Positions 7,638 to 17,398 of a stretch of 64,000 nt of DNA are shown in pieces. This DNA is from JAJYSO01 sp964495935 (GTDB lineage: Bacteria; Bacteroidota; Bacteroidia; Flavobacteriales; Flavobacteriaceae). The notes under the pieces are model-generated. The model saw only the letters and a program-made list of their open reading frames with translations, had not been told where the DNA came from and did no database searches. A program made the position numbers and the translations under genes. The number at the start of each line of letters is the position of its first letter. The stretch's first letter is position 1. The stretch covers positions 6,121 to 70,120 of the forward strand of contig CAZBXQ010000009.1 in NCBI GenBank assembly GCA_964495935.1. The letters are read 5' to 3'.

Positions 7638-8963
7638 TTAATCGTTTTTCTCCAGCAATTCTTTCCCCCGTTTATAAAATTCGTGCCGTTCTTTTTCAGG
7701 AACCAGATCCCCTCCCGTTGCCCAGGCGACATGAGTTGCATTTTCCATGTTTAACCCTTGTTGCTCCGCATAATTGCTTTGCCTCACCAGCTGCGGACCA
7801 ATTAATCCGGCAGCCGCCGAGGGTTCCAAAAAAATATTTTCGGTATCCATCAACTGAGTGAGCAATCGAAAAAGCCTGTCATCGGCAACTGTATAAATAC
7901 CGCTTATCATCTCCTTACTAATTTTAGTGGCAAACTTGGAAGGACGGGCTACCGCCAACCCATCGGCTTCAGTTCGCCCATCCAGTCCGATATCCCGAAC
8001 ACTTATAGCGTTCATTTTACCGGTAATCAATCCTATTAAAACAGCCGGTGAAGACGTGGGCTCCACAAAAAAGCAATGCACATGATCCCCGAAGATTTGC
8101 TTTAATCCAAAAGCCGTTCCCCCGGGCGAGCCGCCTACCCCACAAGGAGAATACACCAATAACGGATGATTCGCATCTACCTCAACCCCCTGTTCATTCA
8201 GCTGTTTAGCAATTCGTATCGCTCCGATGGTATAACCCAAAAAAAGGGGGAAAGAATCCTCATCATCTACAAAATGGGCTTGAGGATCTTGCTGTGTCTC
8301 CTTTCGCGCCCGTATTATAGCCTCGCTAAAATTACCCGGAAACTCGATCACCCGGGCTCCTTTTGCTCTTAATAAATTTTTCTTCCAGGCCTTTGCATCG
8401 TCAGACATATACACCGTCACCGAAAACCCCAAAGCCGTACCCATCATCCCGATGCTCAGCCCCAAATTCCCGGTGGAGGCCACACCGATGTGATAGGAAC
8501 TGAAAAACGTCTTAAATCGTTGGGTAGCAAAGGCTTTATAATTTTGATCCGGTTTGATTAATCCCGCTTTCAAAGCCAGCTTCTCAGCATATTGTAACAC
8601 CTCAAAAAAGCCTCCCCGAGCCTTAATAGAGCCGGTAATCGGCAGGGCGTTATCACACTTGAGAAAGAGTTTCCCTTTAAAAGCTGCTTCCTGTTTCAGC
8701 AACTCCTGCATCTTGGGAATGGGCGTTAAAGGAGATTCGATAATCCCATTTTTTTCAGCCGTTTCGGGAAAAGCTTGTGCTATAAAAGGAGCAAACCGAT
8801 CCCATAATTTAGCCGCTTCAAACATCTCCTCGGCACCCTCCGGAAAAGCAGACATTTCCTGTATTTTTCGCCGATCGGGATTTTGCCAAATCAACGGTCG
8901 CTTCTCGAGAATATCCTTAAGAATCGGGTTCCTATCAATCATCTTCTGAATTTCAGGAGTCAT
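7638..8963 (-). CDS. dsdA: D-serine ammonia-lyase
   Basis: A PLP-dependent enzyme that converts D-serine to pyruvate and ammonia. At 441 residues it is normal in length. The PLP Schiff-base lysine is in ITGSIKARGG, the cofactor glycine-rich loop is SPCGVGGSPGGTAFGL, and SxGNLGLSIG binds the phosphate and carboxylate. The N-terminal LIWQNPDR and the DSFPLFLGY segments are characteristic of DsdA rather than of threonine dehydratases. It is monocistronic, with no dsdX or dsdC beside it. It could serve detoxification or use of D-serine, a D-amino acid released from cell-wall material. Confidence 0.92.
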   Translation of the reverse strand: MTPEIQKMIDRNPILKDILEKRPLIWQNPDRRKIQEMSAFPEGAEEMFEAAKLWDRFAPFIAQAFPETAEKNGIIESPLTPIPKMQELLKQEAAFKGKLFLKCDNALPITGSIKARGGFFEVLQYAEKLALKAGLIKPDQNYKAFATQRFKTFFSSYHIGVASTGNLGLSIGMMGTALGFSVTVYMSDDAKAWKKNLLRAKGARVIEFPGNFSEAIIRARKETQQDPQAHFVDDEDSFPLFLGYTIGAIRIAKQLNEQGVEVDANHPLLVYSPCGVGGSPGGTAFGLKQIFGDHVHCFFVEPTSSPAVLIGLITGKMNAISVRDIGLDGRTEADGLAVARPSKFATKISKEMISGIYTVADDRLFRLLTQLMDTENIFLEPSAAAGLIGPQLVRQSNYAEQQGLNMENATHVAWATGGDLVPEKERHEFYKRGKELLEKND

Positions 8964-9475
8964 AAATATATCCTTTTTTTATTCTTTCTCTTAAAGATAA
9001 AGATATCCAAAATTTAGCAGATTCAATCGTTCTTCTACCCAACTTCGCCAATTTTTAAAGAAAGGAAGGTCTTTGAGGAACGTCGTGTTCTCGCTCAAAC
9101 ATACTCCGAGGGAAAGAACCCGTCGATTTAAAAACAAAACCCCGGGATTATATTTTTTAATATTTTTAACAGTTCTTCAATTCCAATACCGGCTCTCGCC
9201 AAAGCCCGAATCCAACAGTCTTCTCAGAACCTCTATACAGGTAAAAATCCATTTCCTGATGAGGGAAATACAATTTTGTTAGAGTCATTCTAAAATTCTA
9301 TGTCTATATGATATTATTAACACTGTTCATTTTTTTATTGATTTGACAATCAATATATTAATATTTTATAATCGTTAAAGCATTAAAATGAATTAACAGC
9401 TATATATATTTTCTTTATATTTGATTATCCCACGCGTTAAAAACGCAAGGCTTTTTTCATTAACACTATAATCTT
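8964..9475. other. AT-rich intergenic region without a gene
   Basis: I found no credible gene in these 512 bases. The only open frame (9073-9282) has no family resemblance and no promoter. The right part (about 9290-9420) is very AT-rich. It ends in the TATATTTG box and a small GCGTT-AAA-AACGC hairpin (9433-9445) in the leader of the FadL-like gene. Confidence 0.6.
9416..9423 (+). promoter_or_regulatory. -7 promoter box for the FadL-like/lipase pair
   Basis: TATATTTG matches TAnnTTTG exactly and lies 52 bases upstream of the start codon. A small GC hairpin in the leader (9433-9445) is followed by CTTTTTTC, so it could act as a weak intrinsic terminator in the 5' leader. Confidence 0.55.
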
Positions 9476-10711
9476 ATGAGAAAAACATTCTTTATTATTC
9501 TTTTACTATTGACCGCTTCGGCAGGGCTTTTTGCACAAGGGTATCAATTGAATCTGCAAGGTACCCGGCAAATCGGTAAAGGCTCCACAGGTCTGGCTCA
9601 ACCTACCGATGCCACGGCCTTGTTTACAAATCCCGGAAGCGCGGCTTTCTTAGAGCAAAACGGAGTAACCGTCGGTATTACCCCTACCTTCACCAAAGGG
9701 ACTTTTACAGACGGATATTCCAACGAAAAATTTGAAACCGACAACCCCACCGAAACCCCATTCAACGCCAGTGTTGTTTTTGGAAATCCGGAGGGAAAAT
9801 GGCGGTACGGGCTCTCTGTGTACACGCCGTTTGGAAGCACTAACAAATGGCAGGAAGGAGCGACCGGGCGATTTGACACCAAAGAAATTTCCCTGTTATC
9901 CGTCTCCATTCAACCCACGGTCAGCTACAAGATCAGTGAAAAATGGGGCGTTGGGATCGGACTTACCTATACCTACGGAAACGTAGATATTCGAAGAGAC
10001 GAAAACATCCTCCTCAATAACGGAGATTTTCTGGAAACGCGTATCAAATCGGATGCCCATGGATTTAACGTCAATGCCGGTTTGTATTTTAAGCCTTCCG
10101 AAAAGGTAGCAATGGCCTTTACCTACCGCTCTCCTCTGGATATGAAAGCCCAAGGAGGAACGGCTAATTTTACGGCACCTCCCTATATGCAGGGGGCTCA
10201 ATTCCCGGAAGGAGGTTCTACGGGAATCAAAGCTACTCTGCCCCTCCCACAGATTTTTGGATTGGGAGTGACCTACACCCCAAACGAATTCTGGGTGTTT
10301 AACGGAGAAGTCTATCTATCGGATTGGAGTCGCTACGATGTCATCAACATTGAGCTGGACGAAGAGGTCAACGGGAAAAACAGTGATCAGCTCATACGCC
10401 ACTACGACAAGGGATACAGCATTCGCTTTGGAACCGAGTATCTTTCGGGGAAGAAATATGAATTACGTGCCGGATTTATTGCCAGTGCTACTCCCATCCA
10501 TGAGAATTATGCCAGTCCCGATGTACCGGATGCCAATCGAATTAGTCCATCCGTCGGAGGAAGTTATATTTTCTCCGAGCATTTTCGGATAGACGCCGCT
10601 TTTCTGGCTGAATTCATTCATCGGGAAACCCACAATATCGTCACCGATATCAAGGGAACATACAACTACAACCTATTTTTCCCATCCATTGGCCTGACTT
10701 ACAACTTTTAA
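9476..10711 (+). CDS. OmpP1/FadL-family outer-membrane transport protein
   Basis: A 14-strand beta-barrel of the FadL/TodX type that moves long-chain fatty acids or other hydrophobic compounds across the outer membrane. A signal peptide (MRKTFFIILLLLTASAGLFA) precedes the FadL hallmark Gxx.GKGSTGLA.....ALFTNPGSAAF, equivalent to the 'NPA' hatch region. Amphipathic strands alternate throughout and the protein ends in an aromatic (LTYNF). The next gene, a lipase-like lipoprotein, starts 31 bases later. This pair is frequent in Bacteroidota and suggests lipid hydrolysis coupled to uptake. Confidence 0.9.
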   Translation: MRKTFFIILLLLTASAGLFAQGYQLNLQGTRQIGKGSTGLAQPTDATALFTNPGSAAFLEQNGVTVGITPTFTKGTFTDGYSNEKFETDNPTETPFNASVVFGNPEGKWRYGLSVYTPFGSTNKWQEGATGRFDTKEISLLSVSIQPTVSYKISEKWGVGIGLTYTYGNVDIRRDENILLNNGDFLETRIKSDAHGFNVNAGLYFKPSEKVAMAFTYRSPLDMKAQGGTANFTAPPYMQGAQFPEGGSTGIKATLPLPQIFGLGVTYTPNEFWVFNGEVYLSDWSRYDVINIELDEEVNGKNSDQLIRHYDKGYSIRFGTEYLSGKKYELRAGFIASATPIHENYASPDVPDANRISPSVGGSYIFSEHFRIDAAFLAEFIHRETHNIVTDIKGTYNYNLFFPSIGLTYNF

Positions 10712-10742
10712 CGACAACTAACGCAATCAAAGAAAACTTACG

Positions 10743-12224
10743 ATGAGAAAGACTTCTATTAATTATTTCATTCTATTCCTTTTCGGTTCACTGTTGCTTA
10801 GTTGTACCGAACGGGATGACACATTCCCGGTGACGAGAGGAGAAGCCGATTTCTCCAATTATGTCGCTTTTGGAAACTCTTTAACCGCAGGCTATGCCGA
10901 CAACGCCCTATATGACGATGGGCAGCTGGTTTCCTACGCCAATCTTTTGGCGCAGCAACTGCAACAAGTTGGAGCCGGTGATTTTAAAATTCCCATGACG
11001 CATTCGGACATTGGAATCGGAGGCTCGGGAAATTCCCGCCTGGTTTTAGGTCTTGTAAACGGCGAATTATCTCCTGTTCCCGCCACCGATGACGGGGTTG
11101 GAGACCTTTCTATTTTTACAGAAAGTGTCGCCGAAGAAGGCCCGTTTAACAATATGGGAGTCCCCGGTGCTACTGCTATCGCAGCTGTTTTTAACGGATA
11201 TGGAAACCCTCAAAACGGTGAGGGCAATTTCAATCCCTTCTTTACAAGGATGTTGACCCCCGATCATTTTAACGCTTCAATGCTGGAGGTCGCTGTCGCT
11301 CAAGATCCCAGTTTTTTTACTGTTTTTATAGGAAATAACGACGTCTTAGGATTTGCCACCAGTGGAGGTGCCGATCCCAATTCTCCCATTACTCCCGAAG
11401 GTCAATTTTCGGCCGCTTATAATGCTATTATCAATGCTTTCACGGCCAATGGTGCCAAAGGAGCCGTCGCCAATATTCCGGATGTAACTTCGACCCCGTT
11501 CTTTACCACCATTCCCTATAATGCCATCGTACTTTCAGCCGAGGAAGCGGAGGGTCTAAATGCCGGAATCGAAGCGGCATTAACCCCCTACCTACCCGCT
11601 TTAAGTGCACTGACGGGAGTCCCCTTAGGATCTTATGAAGACCTGTTGCAAACCGGATTTGTTCCTGTTTTTAAGGAGGGTCCAAACGGGCTTCTTATTC
11701 GCGATGAAAACGTTCCTCTTCTGGGAGTTCGGTTGATGGAAGAAGGCGAATTAGTTCCTCTCACCGCGCAAGGTGACTTATTGGCTTTCAAGGAGGCTTT
11801 TGAAAGCGGTGCCCTTATGCAAATGATTCAAGGGGACAACAATATTTTTGAAAAAATAGCAGCTATTCAAGATGCTGCCCTACCCGATAAAGACGCGCTA
11901 ACACTCGATGAAATCAAAAAAATCGAAGAAGCGACAAAAGCTTTTAACGACGACATAAAATCGGCCGCAGAAACTCATGGTCTGGCCTTTGTTGATGTGA
12001 ATCAATTTTTTAAGGAAATCGCTCAAAACGGAATTTTGTTAAACGGACGGGAAATTACCACCGAATTTGTTACCGGAGGTGCCTTTTCACTGGACGGCAT
12101 CCACCTCACCCCAATAGGTAACGTTTTATTGGCCAACGAATTTATCAAAGCCATCAATAAAACGTATAATGCCAGTATCCCAAGAGTAGATCCTTCCTCT
12201 TATGGAGGGGTTCGATTTCCATAA
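10743..12224 (+). CDS. SGNH/GDSL-family lipolytic lipoprotein
   Basis: A 493-residue surface or periplasmic lipoprotein (lipobox LLLSC after a hydrophobic N-terminus) with an SGNH hydrolase fold. Block I is VAFGNSLTAGYAD with the nucleophile Ser, block II is the Gly in GVPGA, block III is VFIGNNDVLG, and block V is DGIHLTPIGN with catalytic Asp and His. It is longer than simple GDSL esterases because of a ~100-residue insertion between blocks III and V. It is paired with the FadL-like porin and may release fatty acids for it. The substrate is not known. Confidence 0.88.
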   Translation: MRKTSINYFILFLFGSLLLSCTERDDTFPVTRGEADFSNYVAFGNSLTAGYADNALYDDGQLVSYANLLAQQLQQVGAGDFKIPMTHSDIGIGGSGNSRLVLGLVNGELSPVPATDDGVGDLSIFTESVAEEGPFNNMGVPGATAIAAVFNGYGNPQNGEGNFNPFFTRMLTPDHFNASMLEVAVAQDPSFFTVFIGNNDVLGFATSGGADPNSPITPEGQFSAAYNAIINAFTANGAKGAVANIPDVTSTPFFTTIPYNAIVLSAEEAEGLNAGIEAALTPYLPALSALTGVPLGSYEDLLQTGFVPVFKEGPNGLLIRDENVPLLGVRLMEEGELVPLTAQGDLLAFKEAFESGALMQMIQGDNNIFEKIAAIQDAALPDKDALTLDEIKKIEEATKAFNDDIKSAAETHGLAFVDVNQFFKEIAQNGILLNGREITTEFVTGGAFSLDGIHLTPIGNVLLANEFIKAINKTYNASIPRVDPSSYGGVRFP

Positions 12225-12309
12225 AATAGAATCGATACATTCCTCCTCCAAAAACCCGTAATCTTTTAGTATTCGGCTTTTTATACTTGAACCTGCTCAA
12301 AGCGAGCTC

Positions 12310-13104
12310 ATGAAATTAAATGGAAAAACAATTTGGGTTATCGGGGCTTCCAGTGGAATTGGACGTCAGGCAGCGATAGATCTGGCTCAAAAAGAATGTT
12401 CCTTACTCCTTTCTTCACGGAACGTGGAAAAACTTAGCGCAACCAAGAAACAATGCCTGAAATACACAGACCCCGTTGAAGTTCTGCCCTTAGATTTAGA
12501 AAAAACAGAGACGCTGAAAGAAAAAACAAAAAAAGCACTTTCTCTTTTTAGTCACTTGGATGGGGTTCTTCTTTCCGGCGGGATTAGCCAGCGCTCGCTG
12601 ATTAAGGATACCGATATCGGCGTGGATCGAAAACTGATGGACGTGGATTATTTAGGAAATGTGGCCTTGGCCAAAGCTTTGCTCCCTCATTTTATTCAGA
12701 ACCAAGGTGGATTGTACATCGTCATTTCCAGTGTTATGGGGAAATTTGGTTCCCCCTACCGTTCCGGATACTGTGCGGCCAAACATGCCTTACACGGCTT
12801 TTTTGATGTTTTGCGAATGGAACACGAAAAAGACGGAATTAAGGTTAGTATCATTTGTCCCGGATTTGTCAATACGGATGTCACGCGAAACGCCGTTACC
12901 GGAGATGGCTCCTTATATCGGCAACAAGATCAAAAAACAGAAAACGGGCTTGCAGTTAACGATTTCACTCAAAAAATGATCCGAGCGGTAGAACGCGGGA
13001 AAGATGAGGTCTATATCGGCAAAAAAGAGGCCTTAGCCGTGTATTTAAAACGTTTCTTTCCAAAACTATTGCATCGTGTCGTCTTAAAAAGCAGCGTGCG
13101 GTAA
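12310..13104 (+). CDS. Short-chain dehydrogenase/reductase (DHRS7-like)
   Basis: A classical SDR of 264 residues. The NAD(P)-binding motif is IGASSGIG near residue 12, the structural motif LLSGG replaces NNAG, the catalytic Ser is in VISSVMGKFG, and YCAAKHA is the active-site YxxxK. An Arg-Asn pair after the first strand (SSRNVEKL) favours NADP(H). The C-terminal hydrophobic, basic tail (LKRFFPKLLHRVVLKSSVR) resembles membrane-associated DHRS7-type reductases. The substrate is unknown. It stands alone and converges on the small membrane-protein gene. Confidence 0.88.
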   Translation: MKLNGKTIWVIGASSGIGRQAAIDLAQKECSLLLSSRNVEKLSATKKQCLKYTDPVEVLPLDLEKTETLKEKTKKALSLFSHLDGVLLSGGISQRSLIKDTDIGVDRKLMDVDYLGNVALAKALLPHFIQNQGGLYIVISSVMGKFGSPYRSGYCAAKHALHGFFDVLRMEHEKDGIKVSIICPGFVNTDVTRNAVTGDGSLYRQQDQKTENGLAVNDFTQKMIRAVERGKDEVYIGKKEALAVYLKRFFPKLLHRVVLKSSVR

Positions 13105-13114
13105 AAAAGTACCG

Positions 13115-13261
13115 TCATTCTTCCGTACTCATTTCCACAGCCGAGGCTGAATCGGAAAAGACATCGGCTTTCCCCATTTGATAGCCCCACCAGAAAAGGC
13201 CGATCGCAAGAATCAAAATCAACAGGATAGAGGCAACTTTTTTTAGATTCAACTTTTTCAT
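13115..13261 (-). CDS. Small single-pass membrane protein, 48 aa
   Basis: The start at MKKLNLKKVASILLILILAI was chosen because it gives a positively charged N-terminus followed directly by one hydrophobic helix; longer upstream frames overlap the ABC ATPase gene. After the helix there is GYQMGKADVF and an acidic C-terminus (EMSTEE), so a cytoplasm-in, tail-out topology is likely. It follows the ABC ATPase gene by 43 bases. I do not recognise a family; an accessory role with the ABC exporter is inference. Confidence 0.5.
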   Translation of the reverse strand: MKKLNLKKVASILLILILAIGLFWWGYQMGKADVFSDSASAVEMSTEE

Positions 13262-13304
13262 AACCAAGTGTTTACTATTTAAGCAAATATCGAATATAAC
13301 ACAT

Positions 13305-14018
13305 TCATTCTTCTTCCTCCCATTCTCCACCAAAATATTGCTCCAACTCTCGTAAGGTGGTCTCGCTGGTCGTCACATCGCGTACTATTTTCCCTTTTTC
13401 CAAAACCACAATACGTTTACAGACTTCTGTAACATGGGTCAAATCATGGCTGGAAATCAATACCGTCACTTTTCGATCCTCGACCCATTTTTTCAAAAGT
13501 CTTTTGAGTCGAATTTGGGTCGTAGGATCGAGATTAGCAAAAGGTTCATCCAAAATAATCACTTCCGGGTCACCAATCAAAGCTGCTACGATACCTGCTT
13601 TTTTCTGATTCCCTTTCGACAAATCGCGCAAGTACTTTTTTTGTCCGAGAATTTCACCATTAAACAAGTCCTCAAACTGTCCCAAAAACGTATCGATATC
13701 GGCCTTGTTTAAACCGCGAAGCTCACCTATGAAATAGAAATATTCCTCGGGGGTCAAATAACCGATTAAAAAACTTTCATCAATAAAAGAGGACGTAAAG
13801 GGCTTCCAATCTTCACTTTCGCTCACCAAAATATCCTTATTCCTGACCGTTCCGGTAGTGGGCCGAATAAGATCCAGCAGCAAACTGAAAAGGGTAGTTT
13901 TACCGGCACCGTTGTTTCCCACTAATCCGAAGCTCTCGCCTTCTTCAATGCATAAACTATCAATGGCCAAAACCGGATCCTGCTGATAGGTTTTACTCAG
14001 GTTTTCTATTTGAATCAT
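13305..14018 (-). CDS. ABC transporter ATP-binding protein
   Basis: A 237-residue ABC ATPase. Walker A is GLVGNNGAGKTT, the signature is LSKGNQKK (a variant of LSGGQ common in exporter-type ATPases), Walker B is VIILDEPFANLDP, and the switch His is in ISSHD. It is encoded 20 bases downstream of the DUF5687 membrane protein, so the two should form one transporter. Its substrate is unknown. The acidic C-terminus (EWEEEE) is unusual but may be lineage-specific. Confidence 0.92.
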   Translation of the reverse strand: MIQIENLSKTYQQDPVLAIDSLCIEEGESFGLVGNNGAGKTTLFSLLLDLIRPTTGTVRNKDILVSESEDWKPFTSSFIDESFLIGYLTPEEYFYFIGELRGLNKADIDTFLGQFEDLFNGEILGQKKYLRDLSKGNQKKAGIVAALIGDPEVIILDEPFANLDPTTQIRLKRLLKKWVEDRKVTVLISSHDLTHVTEVCKRIVVLEKGKIVRDVTTSETTLRELEQYFGGEWEEEE

Positions 14019-14038
14019 TATTATATGAGTTATATCAA

Positions 14039-15511
14039 TTACCCCTTTTCAGAATAGGCAGCAATTGTTTTATATTTTCCTTTTTGATATACTTTTTCAA
14101 TTTGGGTAAGAAAGAAATTTTTAAATGCCAGTCCCAATATTCCCAAAAGTGCCAATGTCAAAACCCCGGCCTCAAATCCGAATACTAAATTCGGGATAAA
14201 AAACAACAGAATGGGCAACACCATCTTGGGTATAGACCACAGCAACTGCGCAACATTAAACCCCTGCATATTGGAAAAGGCCTTGGCCTTGACATTCAAT
14301 TCCACCGGAATGCGATTAATGGCTCCGCTTCCCAAGGTAATAAAGGAGTTCAATCCTACATTAAAACAGGTAACCGCGGCAATCAACGCATAAATTTTCC
14401 AGCCAAAATAAAGATAAGGCGTGGCCAAGACAAAAGAAACCAGGGTTCCCACCACCATCAAATACCATTTCGATTCTAAATATTTCCGATAGGGAATGTT
14501 TTGACTCATCAGCATTTTATAGTATTCACTGTCCCAAGAAGGAACCAGCTGCCCAAAGGTCATCAAAAATCCTCCCGTCACAAAAAGAGCACCAAACGCC
14601 ATCCAGTTATAATTCCCCGAATATCGTGGATTGGCAAAGAAAATCAATCCGTAAAATAGAAATAGAAAAGAGGTGAGCAGCACCTGTTTGGGTCGTTTAT
14701 TCCTTAAAATGAGTCGTACATCATTCTTCAAAAAGGTGGCGGTCTTTCCAAAACGATCCAACCAGCTCAGATTATAATCCTTGGCTTCATTTCTTCCGGT
14801 GGTAATCTTATCATCGAGATAAAATCCATCTTTTAAAAAGGCGAAAAGTCGTCGATACAACAATATCAACGCCAAAACGGGAATCAAAAAGGTCAAGGGA
14901 GTCTTATACAGGTAATCGAAAACGATCCCGGCATCAGCCGTAACTTTATAGATTCCCCAATATTCCAATCCGCCCAAAATCAGCAGGACTCCCAAAACGA
15001 CATAAAAGACTTTATCGTGTTTATTGATAAAAAAATTGAGGTAATTCACGCAAAATTCAAAAGCCAGCATAGCAAGGAACCAATTGATCACCAGAAAAGG
15101 CGGATACCCCCTAAACAATAAAACCGCCGAAAACGGAACAAAGAAAAACAAGGGTAAAAAAGTAAAAAAGGAGAAGGCCGATTTGAGCAAGAGGTAATGG
15201 ATGATCTTTTTCCTTTTAACCGGCATCAACATCAAAGGTTTCACATTCATCACCGGTAATTTCTGCATAAAAAACCGGTATCCCAAATCGGCTAAAAACC
15301 AATATATCAAAAACCCGTTCACGATTTGAAGAGGGTCTTCATTCGGATAGAGATCTTCGATCGCAAAATAACTGGCGACCCCTAAAAACAAAAACGACGC
15401 AATGAGATATACCGCAAAAAAAGCAATCAATATTTTAACTACCAAATTCTGTCCCAGTGCTTTGGAGCGAAAAAACTTTTTCCATTCGAGCGAAAGTAAA
15501 GGTGCAATCAT
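14039..15511 (-). CDS. DUF5687-family ABC transporter permease
   Basis: A 490-residue polytopic membrane protein with about 12 hydrophobic segments. It starts MIAPLLSLEWKKFFRSKALGQN, the typical opening of DUF5687 and ABC-2-like permeases, where an amphipathic helix precedes the first membrane span. The paired ATPase follows 20 bases downstream. Such pairs are Bacteroidota-specific exporters of unknown cargo. Confidence 0.85.
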   Translation of the reverse strand: MIAPLLSLEWKKFFRSKALGQNLVVKILIAFFAVYLIASFLFLGVASYFAIEDLYPNEDPLQIVNGFLIYWFLADLGYRFFMQKLPVMNVKPLMLMPVKRKKIIHYLLLKSAFSFFTFLPLFFFVPFSAVLLFRGYPPFLVINWFLAMLAFEFCVNYLNFFINKHDKVFYVVLGVLLILGGLEYWGIYKVTADAGIVFDYLYKTPLTFLIPVLALILLYRRLFAFLKDGFYLDDKITTGRNEAKDYNLSWLDRFGKTATFLKNDVRLILRNKRPKQVLLTSFLFLFYGLIFFANPRYSGNYNWMAFGALFVTGGFLMTFGQLVPSWDSEYYKMLMSQNIPYRKYLESKWYLMVVGTLVSFVLATPYLYFGWKIYALIAAVTCFNVGLNSFITLGSGAINRIPVELNVKAKAFSNMQGFNVAQLLWSIPKMVLPILLFFIPNLVFGFEAGVLTLALLGILGLAFKNFFLTQIEKVYQKGKYKTIAAYSEKG

Positions 15512-15831
15512 TTTATAAATTCTATTCTAAAAGTAAATCTATCAAATTTTTATCTACCGGATTTTAAAACTGCATAACTGACCCGTTTATAAAGGTTTAA
15601 AACCGACTTCAAACTATTTTATTCATTGAGGTCATTTTAACTTTTGAGATTGAAGCGAAAAATAGAGATCATTTTACAGCCGATTTTTGAAAGTATGAAT
15701 GACCTCATTATAAATGTGTTCTATAGAATAGGCGATAAAACATTATATTTATGGATGTCGAGCGTTTTGATTTACGCCGGTTAAAGATAAAAATTAATTC
15801 CTTCTCCCGAGTATTTAATAGAAAACCTTTA
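15512..15831. other. Intergenic region with MITE-like copy B
   Basis: A 320-base gap upstream of the ABC operon and downstream of the MATE gene, both on the minus strand. Apart from the inverted-repeat element at 15627-15707 I see no gene, RNA or clear terminator. Confidence 0.6.
15627..15707. repeat. MITE-like inverted-repeat element, copy B (short form)
   Basis: Perfect 10-bp inverted ends TGAGGTCATT (15627-15636) and AATGACCTCA (15698-15707) enclose arms shared with copy A: ATTGAAGCGAAAAATAGAGA on one side and TCAAAAATCGGCTGTAAAAT on the complement of the other. It lacks about 80 central bases present in copy A. Confidence 0.6.
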
Positions 15832-17211
15832 TCAAGCCGCTTGTTCGGCCCGATCCAATTGCCACTCCTTGGGTTTTAAATCCCTCCGAATCTCCCGGTT
15901 TAAAAAGTAGGCGGTGACTACAGTCGATAGGAAATCGGCCAAGGGAAAAGTAATCCATACCGACATTTCTCCAAAGAAACGAGGTATAATCAAGACCAGC
16001 GGAATAAAGAAAAAGCCCTGTCGGGTAAGGGTTAAAAACAAGGCCGGCCGAGCCTTCCCTATCGCCTGGAAATAAGCAGCTCCTATCAATTGAAAAGAAA
16101 TAATCGGAAGCGCAGCAAAAACCCATCGCATCGCTCCGGGTGTTTCTTTCAAAACCTGGGGATCATCGGTAAAAACCCGGGTGATTTCCTCAGCAAAAAA
16201 TTGAATTCCACCAAAAATAAGCACTGCCAAAATACAGCCATACATAATGGCCTTATTGATACTTTCATGAACCCGATGCGGTTTTTGAGCTCCGTAATTA
16301 TACCCGGCAATCGGCAGGAAGCCCTGCATCACCCCAAGAACCGGAAAAAGAACAAACATCAATAATCGCCCGATAATGGCATATACCGCCACCGAAGACT
16401 CGCCTCCCAATTCAAATAAAAGATTGTTCATGATAAGATACACCAAACTGACTACAGCCTGTCGGGAAAGGGTTACAAACCCCAAGGATCCAATTTCCTT
16501 CAACAACGAAAAATCCAAGCCTAAATGATGTCGGCCAATCCTCAGTTCGGAGCGTTTAGAAGCAAAAAACCAAGCGATATAAACAATCGAAAAAACATAG
16601 GATAAAGTAGTCGCCCAGGCGGCTCCGGCCATTCCTAAATCATAAACATTGATTAAAAGATAATCTCCCACCAAGTTGACCACCGAAGGGATAATCATTC
16701 CGATCATCGCATATTTGGGCTTTCCCTCGGCCCGCATCGTGTTACTTCCCATCATATTCAAAGCCAAGATCGGAACCCCGTAAAGAATAATCTGATAGTA
16801 GGTTTTGGCCGGTTCGAAGATATTTCCTTTCCCGCCAAACAAGGGAATCAAGGTATCCACAAAAATGAGCCCCAGCAACGCCATAATACTGACCACAATA
16901 AAGGTCAGGGTGATCTCATTCCCAAAAGTCCGATACGCTTTCTCTTTATTCTCGGCCCCCAATGCACGAGAAATAACCGATCCCCCGCCAACACCAATCG
17001 CCATCCCCAAGGCTGAGATAAAGAAGGAAACCGGGAGCACCACATTAATCGCTGCAATCGCTGTCGAACCAATCCAGTTTCCCACAAAAATCGTATCAAT
17101 TACGATATTCAACGACATGACAAGAATGCCCACTCCCGCAGGTAATCCTTGCTTAAACAGTAACCGATCTATCGATAATTGTCCTAATTCCTCTGAACGG
17201 ACTTCTGGCAT
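15832..17211 (-). CDS. MATE-family multidrug/sodium antiporter
   Basis: A 459-residue membrane protein with 12 predicted helices in two homologous halves. The N-terminal half has GVGILVMSLNIVIDTIFVGNWIGSTAIAAINV, the classical MATE opening (D-x-x-F-V/I-G), and SRALGAEN lies after helix 2. The second half repeats the pattern with GVMQGFLPIAGYNYGA. It likely exports cationic compounds with Na+ or H+ exchange; the substrate is unknown. It is divergent from the potassium transporter gene with 187 bases between them. Confidence 0.92.
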   Translation of the reverse strand: MPEVRSEELGQLSIDRLLFKQGLPAGVGILVMSLNIVIDTIFVGNWIGSTAIAAINVVLPVSFFISALGMAIGVGGGSVISRALGAENKEKAYRTFGNEITLTFIVVSIMALLGLIFVDTLIPLFGGKGNIFEPAKTYYQIILYGVPILALNMMGSNTMRAEGKPKYAMIGMIIPSVVNLVGDYLLINVYDLGMAGAAWATTLSYVFSIVYIAWFFASKRSELRIGRHHLGLDFSLLKEIGSLGFVTLSRQAVVSLVYLIMNNLLFELGGESSVAVYAIIGRLLMFVLFPVLGVMQGFLPIAGYNYGAQKPHRVHESINKAIMYGCILAVLIFGGIQFFAEEITRVFTDDPQVLKETPGAMRWVFAALPIISFQLIGAAYFQAIGKARPALFLTLTRQGFFFIPLVLIIPRFFGEMSVWITFPLADFLSTVVTAYFLNREIRRDLKPKEWQLDRAEQAA

Positions 17212-17398
17212 AAGTAACTCTATTCAACCTTAAATCTTACAAAATAAGGGAACTCTCTTCGGAAAATGAGAGTTTTTAGTATTTTTATAAGGGAAATCGA
17301 AAAAGCTACTGAAAAAACATGGCAATAATCACATCAAGACTTACTTTCGCGCTTAACAAAACAACGCCACGTTGTAAGTCTCAAAAATTAAAGGGGGT

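Noticed and set aside
9073..9282. A 69-codon frame in the AT-rich gap before the FadL-like gene
   Set aside because: No promoter or ribosome site, no family features and biased composition; most likely chance.
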